Both the position numbers and the translations under genes were made by a program. The notes under the pieces were generated by a model. That model saw nothing but the letters and a program-made list of their open reading frames with translations. It was not told the DNA's origin and made no database searches. From NCBI GenBank assembly GCA_034423775.1, contig CP139918.1, forward strand, positions 2,914,001-2,978,000: a stretch of 64,000 nucleotides of DNA. Reading direction: 5' to 3'. Shown here in pieces: positions 52,573 through 61,364 of the stretch (the stretch's first letter is position 1; every line of letters begins with the position of its first letter). This DNA is from Alphaproteobacteria bacterium US3C007. Lineage in GTDB: Bacteria > Pseudomonadota > Alphaproteobacteria > Rhodobacterales > Rhodobacteraceae.

Positions 52573-53319
52573 ATGCGTTGGCTTTATAAAACAACCTCTC
52601 AAAATTTTGATGTTAAAGAAACTCGTTTGAATGATCATATGAACCAAATGGGGCAGGATGGCTGGGAATTGCTGTCAGTTGTTCCCCCTCAATATGGAGG
52701 GAAGTTTGTGTTTTTTTGGAAAACCTTAGAGGCAACATCAAGCATGGATGATCTGTCAAAACCGGATCAGGATGCCATGTCGAAGGCGCAGGAAAAGCCA
52801 CAGGAAACGCGGTCCAAGACTATTGCTGGATTGCAAGTGGAAGCGGTTCAAAACGGTTTCGATATTGGTGACAAAATCCCCGAATTTGAACTTCAATCAA
52901 CTTCAGGTGAGCTTTATTCAACAAGCAATTTGTCTAGAAATACCATCCTTTATTTTTATCCAGCCGACGGCACTGAAGGTTGTACGATTCAAGCAAAGGG
53001 ATTTTCTATCGTTTATGAAACTTTGGCAGATTTAGGTTTGGACATTGTTGGTGTCTCACCCGATACGATTTCCGCGCATGATAAGTTTAGATTGGATGAG
53101 AATATTCCGTTCCATTTGCTCTACGATGAAGGCGCAGCATTATGCGGCAAGCTGAACCTCCTAAAACGCCCACCGCCAGATGAACAATATCCTTTGCGCG
53201 TTACGTTTTTAATTGATCACAACAGGAGAATTCTGGGCAAATGGAATGATATCGATGTCGAAACGCATTCTGATGATGTTGTGTCCTTTGTTGTAGATAT
53301 CCTTGAAAAAGCAAATTGA
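52573..53319 (+). CDS. Fusion of DUF4177 domain and BCP/AhpC-type peroxiredoxin
   Basis: A 248-residue protein. Residues 1-~52 match DUF4177 (RWLYKTTSQNFDVKETRLNDHMNQMGQDGWELLSV ... FFWKTLE). Residues ~95-248 are a peroxiredoxin of the BCP type with the peroxidatic Cys137 in YPADGTEGCTIQAKGF. The usual BCP resolving Cys five residues on is Lys, so it should act by a 1-Cys or other mechanism. ATG 52573 has AAGGACAGAAGG upstream and is preferred over GTG 52558. It probably reduces peroxides, and the DUF4177 part may anchor or regulate it. Confidence 0.82.
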   Translation: MRWLYKTTSQNFDVKETRLNDHMNQMGQDGWELLSVVPPQYGGKFVFFWKTLEATSSMDDLSKPDQDAMSKAQEKPQETRSKTIAGLQVEAVQNGFDIGDKIPEFELQSTSGELYSTSNLSRNTILYFYPADGTEGCTIQAKGFSIVYETLADLGLDIVGVSPDTISAHDKFRLDENIPFHLLYDEGAALCGKLNLLKRPPPDEQYPLRVTFLIDHNRRILGKWNDIDVETHSDDVVSFVVDILEKAN

Positions 53320-53563
53320 GCTTGCCTTGGTCTGTTACGCGCAATGTATCGCGTTCTAATTCACGAACGTGTTTTACGGCGCCATTTAAGAAAATTTGAA
53401 GGGTTTCAAATAATTGATGTTGGTCTAAGCGTTAGTGGTTTCGGGCTGTTTGGGAGGTGTCTGTTAATCACTGAGAATGATTTTCACTTTATGTTTGATT
53501 ATCTTTGCGATGTATTGTACCCGAGCTTCTAGGCATTGGTAGACCAATCCGTCGTTTATTGTT

Positions 53564-53624
<61 letters not shown>

Positions 53625-53640
<16 letters not shown>

Positions 53641-53705
53641 CTTTCTATTTAACAGCATGATGTAACGCACTGATCTGTAAGCAGTAATCTGTTTATGGCG
53701 ATGTG
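53625..53705 (+). repeat. Left arm of a perfect 81-bp inverted repeat (att-like, tRNA 3' end included)
   Basis: Begins CCTCTCGGGTGCGCCA inside tRNA-Arg and ends GGCGATGTG at the start codon of the recombinase gene. It is identical, as reverse complement, to 54863-54943 over all 81 bp. Sequence diverges at once on both sides of each arm. Confidence 0.95.
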
Positions 53706-54875
53706 GGGGTATATCCTGTGGTATCAAATCAATGTGAATACTTATGGCAAAAACGTGGCGTGTATTACTTCAGACGTAAGGTGCCAAATGATGTGCAGCA
53801 GCATTATGAACGTCCTCAAATAGTGATTTGTTTGAAGACGAAGAGTAAATCAGCAGCAATAAAGGCAAGTAGATCAATAGCCAGTAAACTTGATGATTTC
53901 TGGCTTCAGATGCGTATTTCAGACATGGATGTACCTGCTTCCCATTTACTGGTGAAGGGCAAGCCAAAGGATGCCTTCATATCATATGCTTCTTCACTGT
54001 CTGATGCTCTAGCCACGTATTGCAGTTTGAAAGGGGCAGATCGCACTGCTTTGTTCTTTACTGCAGCTAAGAGGAATGTTGGCTATGTGCTGGAACACTT
54101 GGGTGATCGACCCATTGATACGTACAGTTCAGCAGATGCTGCATCCTTCAGGGATTGGTTGATAGATCGTGGCCTCACTACATCGTCAATCTCTCGTATC
54201 TTTGGAACAATACGTGCTGTCATCAATCTGACCATCCAAGAACATGGATTAGATTGTCGTAATGCCTTTGCGAACATCTATCTTCCCAAAAAGGCTGAAG
54301 AGAAGCGTAAACCAATACCCAAGCATGAGATCATTCAAATACAAAAAACATGTTTGGATTTGGCTGATGAGAGAAGGCTAGTGATAGCCCTCATAAGTGA
54401 TACAGGGATGCGCTTATCTGAGGCTCTAGGGCTTGTATGGGGTGATGTACGACTAGATCACGAGTACCCACATATCAATCTGGTTGAGCATCCATGGAGA
54501 CAGCTAAAGACCTCTGGCAGTAAACGACTTGTGCCACTGGTGGGAGTATCTCTGGAGGCAGTAAAAGTCATGCATCAGCAAGGGTTTAGCACCCAGTTTC
54601 TGTTCCCTTCGTATACAAGTGCAACCAAGTGTAATGGCAACTCAGCATCAGCAGCTTTAAACAAGTGGCTGAAGCAATACACAGAGCAGGGTGTTGTACA
54701 CTCTTTCAGGCATAGCTTCAGGGATAGACTCAGAGAAGCAGAGGTGGACGTAGAGTTAACTGATCAGCTTGGTGGCTGGGCAAGCTCAAGCATTGGGCAG
54801 AGCTATGGTTCAGGGCACACATTGAAGCAGAAGTATAATGCGATGCGGAGGATAGTATTAAACACATCGCCATAA
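53703..54875 (+). CDS. Tyrosine recombinase/integrase at tRNA-Arg (DUF6538-type N-terminus)
   Basis: A 390-residue recombinase. The N-terminus (LWQKRGVYYFRRKVPNDVQQHY) matches the DUF6538-type arm domain of alphaproteobacterial phage integrases. Catalytic residues: Arg in DTGMRLSEALGLVW, His-x-x-Arg in VHSFRHSFRDRL, Gly-Trp in LGGWAS and Tyr in GQSYGSG. The start is GTG at 53703, 63 bp after the tRNA and inside the left arm of an 81-bp inverted repeat. The last codons and stop are inside the right arm. It should recombine at the tRNA 3' end. The inverted arms suggest it could invert its own gene. Confidence 0.9.
   Translation: MGVYPVVSNQCEYLWQKRGVYYFRRKVPNDVQQHYERPQIVICLKTKSKSAAIKASRSIASKLDDFWLQMRISDMDVPASHLLVKGKPKDAFISYASSLSDALATYCSLKGADRTALFFTAAKRNVGYVLEHLGDRPIDTYSSADAASFRDWLIDRGLTTSSISRIFGTIRAVINLTIQEHGLDCRNAFANIYLPKKAEEKRKPIPKHEIIQIQKTCLDLADERRLVIALISDTGMRLSEALGLVWGDVRLDHEYPHINLVEHPWRQLKTSGSKRLVPLVGVSLEAVKVMHQQGFSTQFLFPSYTSATKCNGNSASAALNKWLKQYTEQGVVHSFRHSFRDRLREAEVDVELTDQLGGWASSSIGQSYGSGHTLKQKYNAMRRIVLNTSP
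53709..53726 (+). repeat. 18-bp sequence with an inverted copy at 55038-55055
   Basis: GTATATCCTGTGGTATCA, in the first codons of the recombinase gene, recurs as its exact reverse complement at 55038-55055, outside the right arm. This second inverted pair could be a recombinase binding site (core or arm type) or a leftover of an inverted int 5' end. Confidence 0.75.
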
Positions 54876-54943
54876 ACAGATTACTGCTTACAGATCAGTG
54901 CGTTACATCATGCTGTTAAATAGAAAGTGGCGCACCCGAGAGG
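54863..54943 (-). repeat. Right arm of the perfect 81-bp inverted repeat
   Basis: The exact reverse complement of 53625-53705. It contains the last codons and stop of the recombinase gene and ends with an inverted copy of the last 16 nt of tRNA-Arg. A diverged copy in the same orientation lies at 61382-61457. Confidence 0.95.
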
Positions 54944-55491
54944 TGGTTCATATCCTGACTACAGCACCATGCACAAACTGGTGTAAGCAATATCAATAGC
55001 TTACGTATTTGTGGTTCACAATCAAGTGCTGCTTAGGTGATACCACAGGATATACCACAGCTTCTGTAGTCACTGTACGTGTCTATCTGACAGTATTCCT
55101 TATCGTTACTAGTACAGGGAGAGTGTTGGGTAGGGTCATAGCCTATGCCACACAGTATGTTTCTTATCACACCCTGTGTAAATCACAGTACATGCTAACA
55201 CCAATTAGTAGGGCATGGAGTGTGCCTATTACCTCTAATCATAATGATATGTCAGAAAGCACAGTACGTGCAGTGCATAGGCTGTGTGTATTTAGGTGAC
55301 TCACTGTAAGTGACCCTACCCGCAAGTGATCATGTTCATGCAGTTACATGGGGCATGCAGGGGCCATAGGGGGTAGTACGTTATATGTATATGGGGTGTT
55401 ACACAGATGGGGGTCCAAATGTCATTTGTGTTTTTGGTAATAAAAGCTCTAACCTACATTAAACATGCCTTTAAAAAAGGGGGGCTACAAC
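54944..55491. other. Gene-free region right of the inverted repeat
   Basis: About 550 bp. It contains the inverted 18-bp sequence (55038-55055) but no gene I can support. The 96-codon frame at 55009-55299 lacks a ribosome-binding site and looks random. Confidence 0.5.
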
Positions 55492-55812
55492 TTGTCTTTT
55501 TACATCACCGCCATGAACGCATTAGACACAAAAGATTATCAAGCGATTGAAGGGTTAATGCACGAAGATTTTATTTGGATGAATGGCTATGAGATGAAAA
55601 CACTAGATGAGTGGCTGGAGGGCTTGAGGGAAGAATTTAAAAAGGACTTTACGTTTAATGAAAGAACTTGTCTTTTTGAAAACGAAGACATTTGTGCTTA
55701 TCAACACTTTGTTACTGATGAAAAAGGCTCTCGCCTTCGTGTAACGAACGTTATGCTACTCCAACAAGGTAAAGTATGGAGAGCAACTGTGAATAGAGTT
55801 GCTGTAAATTGA
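55492..55812 (+). CDS. NTF2-like protein, paralogue of 33628-33948
   Basis: A 106-residue protein: SFYITAMNALDTKDYQAIEG, MHEDFIWMNGYEMKTLDEWLEGLREEF, ENEDICAYQHFVTDEKGSRLRVTNVMLLQQGKVWRATVNR. Segment order and length follow the protein at 33628, including GEWL/DEWL, NEDV/NEDI and FRVTAVNFL/LRVTNVMLL. As there, a TTG start with a G-rich Shine-Dalgarno (GGGGGGC, 6 nt upstream) fits better than ATG 55465, which would put that site inside the gene. First gene of the 6.4-kb cargo segment. Confidence 0.65.
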   Translation: MSFYITAMNALDTKDYQAIEGLMHEDFIWMNGYEMKTLDEWLEGLREEFKKDFTFNERTCLFENEDICAYQHFVTDEKGSRLRVTNVMLLQQGKVWRATVNRVAVN

Positions 55813-55818
55813 TCTGAA

Positions 55819-56505
55819 CTAATCTCTGCCAAAGCTAGTGCTTGTAGGAACTCCATTTAGCTCCAGAAGCGGCTCTATGCCAATCCCACTTAGTGTTGGT
55901 CTTGTGTTAAGGTAAGTCTCAACAGCTCTAATTTTTTCAAAATTCTGCATGAAGTTTTTCAGCAAAGGATATCTCTCAAGAAATTCAACTGTCAGAAGAG
56001 ATAAAATGCTCAGATGATGATACAACGGAAAATCGCAATAAGTGACTTTTGCCCCAAGTAAAAATGGCCCATTTTCTGATAAAGTTTGTTCAAATGGTTC
56101 AAGGAGTTCATCAAGGGCGTTAAGCAGGCTAGCCTTCTCTTCAATAAACCTTTTGCCGCTACGCACATTAATTGTGGCATCTATAGGCATAACAAGCTCT
56201 TTGGTTGAGTCAAAAATTGCGTGAGCTTTTGCCTGCAATAAATCTCCCTTAGGTAATGTGTTAGTGTGTTTTGCTAAAAAACGCATTATGGATCCACTTT
56301 CCCATAAAACGTGCTCTTCATTAATTATCAAAACAGGCAATCTGCCAAAGGGAACTTCCCTTTTGGCTTCATTCCAGTCTTTGCCAAAGTAATCCCAAGG
56401 CATCCAAAATTTGAATGGGATTCCGCCATGCATAAGAAGCATTTTGATAGGCTCAGCGTAAGCCAAGATATTGAAATAAACTAAATCAACTTTTTTAAAG
56501 TCCAT
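55819..56505 (-). CDS. Glutathione S-transferase family protein
   Basis: A 228-residue GST. The thioredoxin-like N-terminal domain (VDLVYFNILAYAEPIKMLLMHGGIPFKF ... FGRLPVLIINEEHVLWESGSIMRFLAKH) includes the cis-Pro loop and the ES glutathione-binding pair. A helical C-terminal domain (ENGPFLLGAKVTYCDFPLYHHL) follows. Start at 56505 (MDFKKVDLVYF). An IS3-family element begins one or two bases upstream, so the native promoter and ribosome site are gone. The inverted-repeat end supplies AGGGGGC about 9 nt before the ATG. It converges with the NTF2-like gene. Confidence 0.85.
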   Translation of the reverse strand: MDFKKVDLVYFNILAYAEPIKMLLMHGGIPFKFWMPWDYFGKDWNEAKREVPFGRLPVLIINEEHVLWESGSIMRFLAKHTNTLPKGDLLQAKAHAIFDSTKELVMPIDATINVRSGKRFIEEKASLLNALDELLEPFEQTLSENGPFLLGAKVTYCDFPLYHHLSILSLLTVEFLERYPLLKNFMQNFEKIRAVETYLNTRPTLSGIGIEPLLELNGVPTSTSFGRD

Positions 56506-56561
56506 GTGTCTTAGCCCCCTAGAACTGTGCCAGTATATTTTGGCATAGGGAGTAAGGAAAC

Positions 56562-56849
56562 ATGGCTCGGAAGCGTTATTCTGATGAAGATGTGTTGAAG
56601 TTATTGCGCGAGATTGATGTTCATTTGCACGATGGTTTGGACGTTGTGAGTGCGTGTCGCAAAGCTGGGATTTCAGATAAGAGTTATTATTACTGGCGTA
56701 AGAAGTTTGGAGGCCTTTCTCGTTCACAGGTTTCAGAGATGAAATCGCTCAAGAAAGAAAACGAGCGCTTGAAGAAGATCGTCGCTGACTTGCAGTTAGA
56801 CAAGGTGATCCTGAAGGAGAGCCTTGATCATCTAAAGCCACGGGCCTGA
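56562..56849 (+). CDS. IS3-family transposase OrfA
   Basis: A 95-residue helix-turn-helix protein (RYSDEDVLKLLREIDVHL ... ACRKAGISDKSYYYWRKKFGG) with a C-terminal leucine-zipper-like helix (MKSLKKENERLKKIVADLQL). It binds the IS ends and supplies the N-terminus of the OrfAB transposase. Confidence 0.9.
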   Translation: MARKRYSDEDVLKLLREIDVHLHDGLDVVSACRKAGISDKSYYYWRKKFGGLSRSQVSEMKSLKKENERLKKIVADLQLDKVILKESLDHLKPRA

Positions 56850-57694
56850 CGCGGGCTCAGCCTCGTCAGGCTGTTATTCATACGCGTCAAAAGCTGGATA
56901 TTTCTGAGCGGCGTGCTTGCGCTGTTCTGGATGTAGCCCGCTCAAGTCTGCGCTATCAAGCCAAACAAGTAGATGATACCAAACTACGCTTGGCGATGAT
57001 CCGGCTGGCCAAACAGTATGGGTGGTATGGTTATAGGAAAGTCACAGCCCTGCTGCGCATGGAAGGCTGGCGTGTTAACCACAAGAGGATCGAGCGCTTA
57101 TGGAACGAAGAAGGTTTACAGCTGCCGCGCCGGCACAAGAAGCGCAAACGGCTTTATCACAAAGACAGCTCCATCATCAGGCTGCGGCCCACACATCCCA
57201 ACCATATTTGGGCGATCGACTTTGTGCACGATAAGCTTAGCAATGGGTGCAGCTATAAAATGCTCACGGTTCTAGATGAATATACCCGTGAAGCGCTCTA
57301 CGTGGCAGTGCGATCCAAAATGAATGCGAACGACGTTTTGGAGACACTGCACCCGCTGCTGATTAAACATGGTAAGCCAGAGTTTATTCGCTCTGACAAC
57401 GGACCCGAGTTCATTGCCACGCATCTACAGGACTGGCTGAAGAGGATCGGTATCAAACCAATGCAAATCTATCCGGGCAGCCCTTGGGAAAATGGATACA
57501 ACGAACGCTTTAACGGCACCTTGCGAAAAGAAGTGCTAAACGCTGAATGGTTCCACACCACACGGCAAGCCCAGGTCGCTATCAATGTTTGGCTCAGGCA
57601 ATACAACCAGATCAGACCTCATCACGCATTAAACATGCGCCCACCCGTCCCAGAAACCTTATTAGAGAAACCAAAACTCAATGGGCGAGTATAG
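56828..57694 (+). CDS. IS3-family transposase OrfB (DDE integrase domain)
   Basis: The frame is open from 56828, overlapping orfA by 22 bp in the -1 frame as in most IS3 elements. The first internal start-type codon giving most of the protein is TTG 56990. An HTH_21 region (KQYGWYGYRKVTALLRMEGW) precedes the rve domain with the catalytic triad Asp (WAIDFVHDK), Asp (IRSDNGPEF) and Glu (WENGYNERFNGTLRKE). It probably acts as an OrfAB frameshift product, although a classical A6G slippery site is not present (CTAAAG only). Confidence 0.85.
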   Translation, partial: SSKATGLTRAQPRQAVIHTRQKLDISERRACAVLDVARSSLRYQAKQVDDTKLRLAMIRLAKQYGWYGYRKVTALLRMEGWRVNHKRIERLWNEEGLQLPRRHKKRKRLYHKDSSIIRLRPTHPNHIWAIDFVHDKLSNGCSYKMLTVLDEYTREALYVAVRSKMNANDVLETLHPLLIKHGKPEFIRSDNGPEFIATHLQDWLKRIGIKPMQIYPGSPWENGYNERFNGTLRKEVLNAEWFHTTRQAQVAINVWLRQYNQIRPHHALNMRPPVPETLLEKPKLNGRV

Positions 57695-57894
57695 GGGGCT
57701 AGACATTCAGGCTTTTCGATTTGTTGACTTAAATGTCCATCACTTTCTACAAAGCCAGCGAAAAAAGCCTTTTGAATATTACTGCAGCTGGCGATGTGGG
57801 TTTCCCGCCGTTTTGAAGCCACTAAGACTTATGTGGAATATGTAGGATTACGATCTACCTCATCGAAGAGTGAAAACCATTTAAAGGGTAGTAC

Positions 57895-58422
57895 ATGTTT
57901 AAATTCTTCCAGATAATTATTGCGTCGATCATTCTTGCAGGGTGTGCCCTTAAACCATCAATAGATGACGCTAAGTTATCGGACAAAACCTTTCAACTAG
58001 AGCAGTTTTTCGATGGTAAAGTCAAAGCATACGGCCAATTTCAAGACGTGTTGGGAAATGTTAGTAGACGTTTTGTTGTTGATTTAGAGGGATCATGGGA
58101 CGGTGAAGCACTTACTCTAGTAGAAGATTTTACTTATTCGGACGACAGTACAGAACAGCGAATTTGGACTTTGGCAAAGGGGGAAGGCGATACTTGGACT
58201 GGGGATGCCAAAGGAGTAATTGGTGAGGCGAAAGGTAAAATTGAGGGTGATACGTTTTACTGGGCGTATAAAATAGACTTGCCACTTCCCGATGGCGAGA
58301 TGAGAGTTTCTTTTGATGATTATATGTGGCTGCTAGACGATGATAGGGTTCTCAATATCGCCTATATGTCGAAGTGGGGGGTTCCTTTAGGACAAGTCAC
58401 CATCATGTTTGAGAAACTGTAA
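57895..58422 (+). CDS. DUF3833 family lipoprotein
   Basis: A 175-residue lipoprotein: signal peptide with lipobox ILAGC (Cys about residue 17), then the DUF3833 pattern LEQFFDGKVKAYGQFQDVLGNVSRRFVVDLEGSW ... LVEDFTYSDDSTEQRIWTL ... DDYMWLLDDDRVLNIAYMSKWG. DUF3833 proteins are probably outer-membrane or periplasmic beta-rich proteins; the function is not established. Confidence 0.85.
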   Translation: MFKFFQIIIASIILAGCALKPSIDDAKLSDKTFQLEQFFDGKVKAYGQFQDVLGNVSRRFVVDLEGSWDGEALTLVEDFTYSDDSTEQRIWTLAKGEGDTWTGDAKGVIGEAKGKIEGDTFYWAYKIDLPLPDGEMRVSFDDYMWLLDDDRVLNIAYMSKWGVPLGQVTIMFEKL

Positions 58423-58648
58423 TTCTATTAGATGTGTTGGCCACCAAAACAGTTGTCCAATGCCAATGTTGATTTATTTTACGTAAGCGTGTTGGGTTTT
58501 CTTTCAAGAAGTGCTGGACCTAAAGCGAGATTTCCGAACCAATCACACACTCATCATTTACAATAGTATTGATATTATAAAGCTTATTGTCAGCGCAATT
58601 TGTTATCTGTGATTGGACTAGTACGCGTATGAGATTGAGGAACTAAAC

Positions 58649-59530
58649 ATGAGAATATTATTTACTGGTGGATCAGGTAAAGCTGGAAAGCACAGCGTAA
58701 ACTACTTATTCGAACAAGGTCATTCAATTCTTAACCTCGATCAGGTCAATCTTGACCATCCAAAGGTTTTGACCCGTTTTGCTGATATCACGGATGCGGG
58801 GCAAGTGTTTGATGTAATGGGTAGCTATGCAAATTACGATGAACTTGCCCATGGCACAGGCGTTCCTAAGTTCGATGCAGTTGTCCACTTTGCCGCAATC
58901 CCGCGCTTGCTTATGACGAGTGATAACGAATGTTACAGAGTTAATACTCTTGGAACCTACAATGTCATAGATGCCGCTGTGAAAATGGGTGTGCGCAAGG
59001 TGATATTCGCATCTTCTGAGACAACTTACGGAATTTGCTTTGCCGATGGTGAGGTGAAACCGGATTACTTGCCCATTGATGAGGCGCATCCGACTATTCC
59101 AGAAGACAGTTATGCAATGTCAAAAGTCGTGAACGAAGCGACTGCTCAAAGCTTTCAACGCAGAACTGGCATCGATATTTACGGTTTGCGAATAAACAAT
59201 GTTATTGAACCGCACGAATATATTGAAAACTTTCCCGCTTTTATGAAAAATCCGGATTTAAGACGGCGAAATATCTTTTCTTACATCGATGCTCGTGATC
59301 TTGGGCAAATGGTTCAAAAGTGCTTACAAACGGATGGTTTAGGGTATCAAGTTTTCAATGTATCAAATGATAATCACTCAGTCGGTTTAACATCAGAAGA
59401 ATTGATCAATATCTACTATCAACAGGTTCCTGTTAAACCTGATGAGGTTCCCAAAAGCTTTTATTCAAATGAAAAGGCAAAACGTTTGTTAGGATTTAAG
59501 CCTGAACATAGTTGGCGAGATTATATTTAA
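58649..59530 (+). CDS. NAD-dependent epimerase/dehydratase family protein
   Basis: A 293-residue extended SDR. Cofactor motif TGGSGKAGKHSV at residues 6-17, an acidic residue after the second strand (NLDQV), the active-site segment SSETTYGI and YxxxK in SYAMSKVVNE. It likely acts on a nucleotide sugar or similar hydroxylated substrate. Alone between a lipoprotein and a YecA-like gene. Confidence 0.85.
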   Translation: MRILFTGGSGKAGKHSVNYLFEQGHSILNLDQVNLDHPKVLTRFADITDAGQVFDVMGSYANYDELAHGTGVPKFDAVVHFAAIPRLLMTSDNECYRVNTLGTYNVIDAAVKMGVRKVIFASSETTYGICFADGEVKPDYLPIDEAHPTIPEDSYAMSKVVNEATAQSFQRRTGIDIYGLRINNVIEPHEYIENFPAFMKNPDLRRRNIFSYIDARDLGQMVQKCLQTDGLGYQVFNVSNDNHSVGLTSEELINIYYQQVPVKPDEVPKSFYSNEKAKRLLGFKPEHSWRDYI

Positions 59531-59638
59531 CTTTAATTATCTTTAAGGAATCTTTGCCAGCCGGATGTGACGAAAGTACATGATACTTTCAAACGAAACG
59601 TCTAGCTCTGCGTCACACATTTGTATTAGACTTACCCG

Positions 59639-60172
59639 ATGACGAAAAGTGTAAACTTAGATGAGCTAGAACAGTTCTTGTCTTCTGACGAAAGCCCAGA
59701 GAACTGTATGATGCTATCGGATTTAGACGGCCTTTTACACGGTGTGATTTGCTCTCCCTCTCCTGTCTCATCTGATGTGTGGATGGCAGCAGGGCTTGGG
59801 GCAGAGCTGAAAGAACTACCTGAGTGGGTCGTTAATACTCTGACTGATCGCTATATGGAGATTGCTCAAGGGCTTGCTCATGATCCGATGGTTGTAGAAC
59901 CAATATTCTGGCAAGCCAAAGAAGGGCATGTGATTGCGATGGATTGGTGCGAAGGCTTTATGAAAGCTGTCAGCCTAAACCCAAAAGAGTGGCTTAGACT
60001 AAGTGAGAGCGGTAAGGATGGCCATTTAATGACCCCTATCTTGCTTCACATGATTGATGAACAGGGCAACTCAATGATGGGGATAACGCAAGACCAGTTG
60101 GACAAGGCTTTGTTTCAGGCTTCTGAGGTCATCCCAGATAGTGTGGCTAGAATCTACTTATACTGGCAATGA
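59639..60172 (+). CDS. UPF0149/YecA-like family protein
   Basis: A 177-residue helical protein with the UPF0149 pattern SDLDGLLHGVICSPSPVSSDVWM ... DWCEGFMKAVSLNPKEW. The C-terminal SEC-C zinc motif found in full-length YecA proteins is absent. Function unknown. Confidence 0.8.
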   Translation: MTKSVNLDELEQFLSSDESPENCMMLSDLDGLLHGVICSPSPVSSDVWMAAGLGAELKELPEWVVNTLTDRYMEIAQGLAHDPMVVEPIFWQAKEGHVIAMDWCEGFMKAVSLNPKEWLRLSESGKDGHLMTPILLHMIDEQGNSMMGITQDQLDKALFQASEVIPDSVARIYLYWQ

Positions 60173-60272
60173 ACAGCCTTTTCTAAGGTGAACAGACGTA
60201 CTTTAAATTAAGGATAGATCTTACCTTTTGGGTTTGGTAGCGATTTCATCTTGTTTAGCGATTGGATAAACG

Positions 60273-60920
60273 ATGCTTAAGTTGCGTCACAGTTATATTC
60301 TTAAATACAGACTACTCTGTTTGATACTTTCAGTAGGGTATTTCTTATATCAGTTCACTCAAGCTAACTATGATAACTTTGGTATTCAGTTTCGGTATCT
60401 GACTATTTGGGGTCTGACTTGCGCTATGGTGGCAACATTGCTTTTGTATAAACGTAACCGCCACGATCTTCCCGAAAGTTACTTGCCGTTTGTTTCTGCA
60501 ACGGCTGTATTGAACGCTATGGTTGTTTTTCTTTATTGGAAGCTATACTTCATTGATCCCAGCTTGGTAAATTATTCAGGATCAATAGTTTGGTTTCAGG
60601 AGTACTACCTGCATATACTTGGCCCTGCTTTAATAATTCTGGACGCATTGCTGTTTAACAATTCTTTTACGCAAGTTAAGAAGGGTACCGTGGCGATCTT
60701 GGGTATATGTTTGCTTTATATCTTTTGGTCAGAAGTTGTAACAGGACCGCAAAATATTACGCCAAAGGGTACTGTGACCACCGGTTTACCGTATCCTTTT
60801 CTAAACAACATGACGTTTAGCGAGCGAGTGAACTTTTACGCGACAACTATAATCACTGGCCTTGGATTTTATGCGGCTGGCTGGGGTTTGGCGAAGTTAA
60901 AGTTAAAGTTTGTGGAATGA
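60273..60920 (+). CDS. Membrane protein, AIG1/FAR-17a or Pr6Pr-like
   Basis: A 215-residue protein with about six transmembrane helices. The pattern FGIQFRYLTIWGLTCAMVATLL in helix 2 and YLHILGPALIILDALLF in helix 4 resembles AIG1/ADTRP (FAR-17a), in which a Thr in the first and a His in the second form the active site for fatty-acid-ester hydrolysis. The fold call is moderate, the activity only inferred. It is the last intact gene of the 6.4-kb cargo. Confidence 0.6.
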   Translation: MLKLRHSYILKYRLLCLILSVGYFLYQFTQANYDNFGIQFRYLTIWGLTCAMVATLLLYKRNRHDLPESYLPFVSATAVLNAMVVFLYWKLYFIDPSLVNYSGSIVWFQEYYLHILGPALIILDALLFNNSFTQVKKGTVAILGICLLYIFWSEVVTGPQNITPKGTVTTGLPYPFLNNMTFSERVNFYATTIITGLGFYAAGWGLAKLKLKFVE

Positions 60921-61247
60921 CTGGCTCACTGCAAGCGTAGTGACCCCAAAAGGCTCCACATATAGAATGAGGGGTCCTGATTATGAGGAAGAAAGATTAT
61001 TATTCATATGAGCTTAAGTACTACCCCTTAAGTTTGTTACTTTTTAGCTCTAGAGCTTATGACGTGCAGAAGCCTCTAAGTTAAAGAAGACTAACTCTTA
61101 ATATTTAAACATAAACAATTAATAACACTTATGAAAACAAACACAAAATCATCTCAGCTACCCTGCAATGAGGATAGTATAGTTGTGTAGGCCTCGGTAA
61201 GCCTCATAAGTCGACATCTGATCTGACTTCGAAAAGAAAATAATATC
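60921..61247. other. Gene-free stretch
   Basis: 327 bp, AT-rich, no gene or RNA seen. It leads into broken gene pieces at the right border of the cargo. Confidence 0.4.
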
Positions 61248-61352
61248 ATGCTAGCAAACAGGCTCATTGGAGTTGACGTCGAAACCACGTCGTTGAACGC
61301 AGTAATTTTGGATGCACATGGTCAAGTGCTCGAGCGATTCTTCGAAGGCTAA
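61248..61352 (+). pseudogene. N-terminal fragment of an FGGY-type sugar kinase
   Basis: 34 codons beginning MLANRLIGVDVETTSLNAVI and ending in a stop. The segment resembles the phosphate-binding strand-loop of FGGY kinases (IG-D-x-G-T-T-S-x-K-A-V), with the usual Gly replaced by Glu. The gene is cut off where remnants of the integrase end begin (61353 onward). Confidence 0.5.
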
Positions 61353-61364
61353 GACAAAGCAGAG

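Larger units (their letters stand above)
56507..57705 (+). mobile_element. IS3-family insertion sequence, apparently intact
   Basis: About 1199 bp with two overlapping transposase frames. The terminal inverted repeats read TGTCTTAGCCCCCTA at the left and TGTCTAGCCCCCTA (as reverse complement) at the right, one base different in length. I see no clear target duplication. A broken copy of the same element is at 24640-25305. It sits immediately upstream of the GST start codon. Confidence 0.85.

Noticed and set aside
55009..55299. A 96-codon plus-strand open frame right of the inverted repeat
   Set aside because: No ribosome-binding site; it contains the inverted 18-bp repeat and looks like chance.
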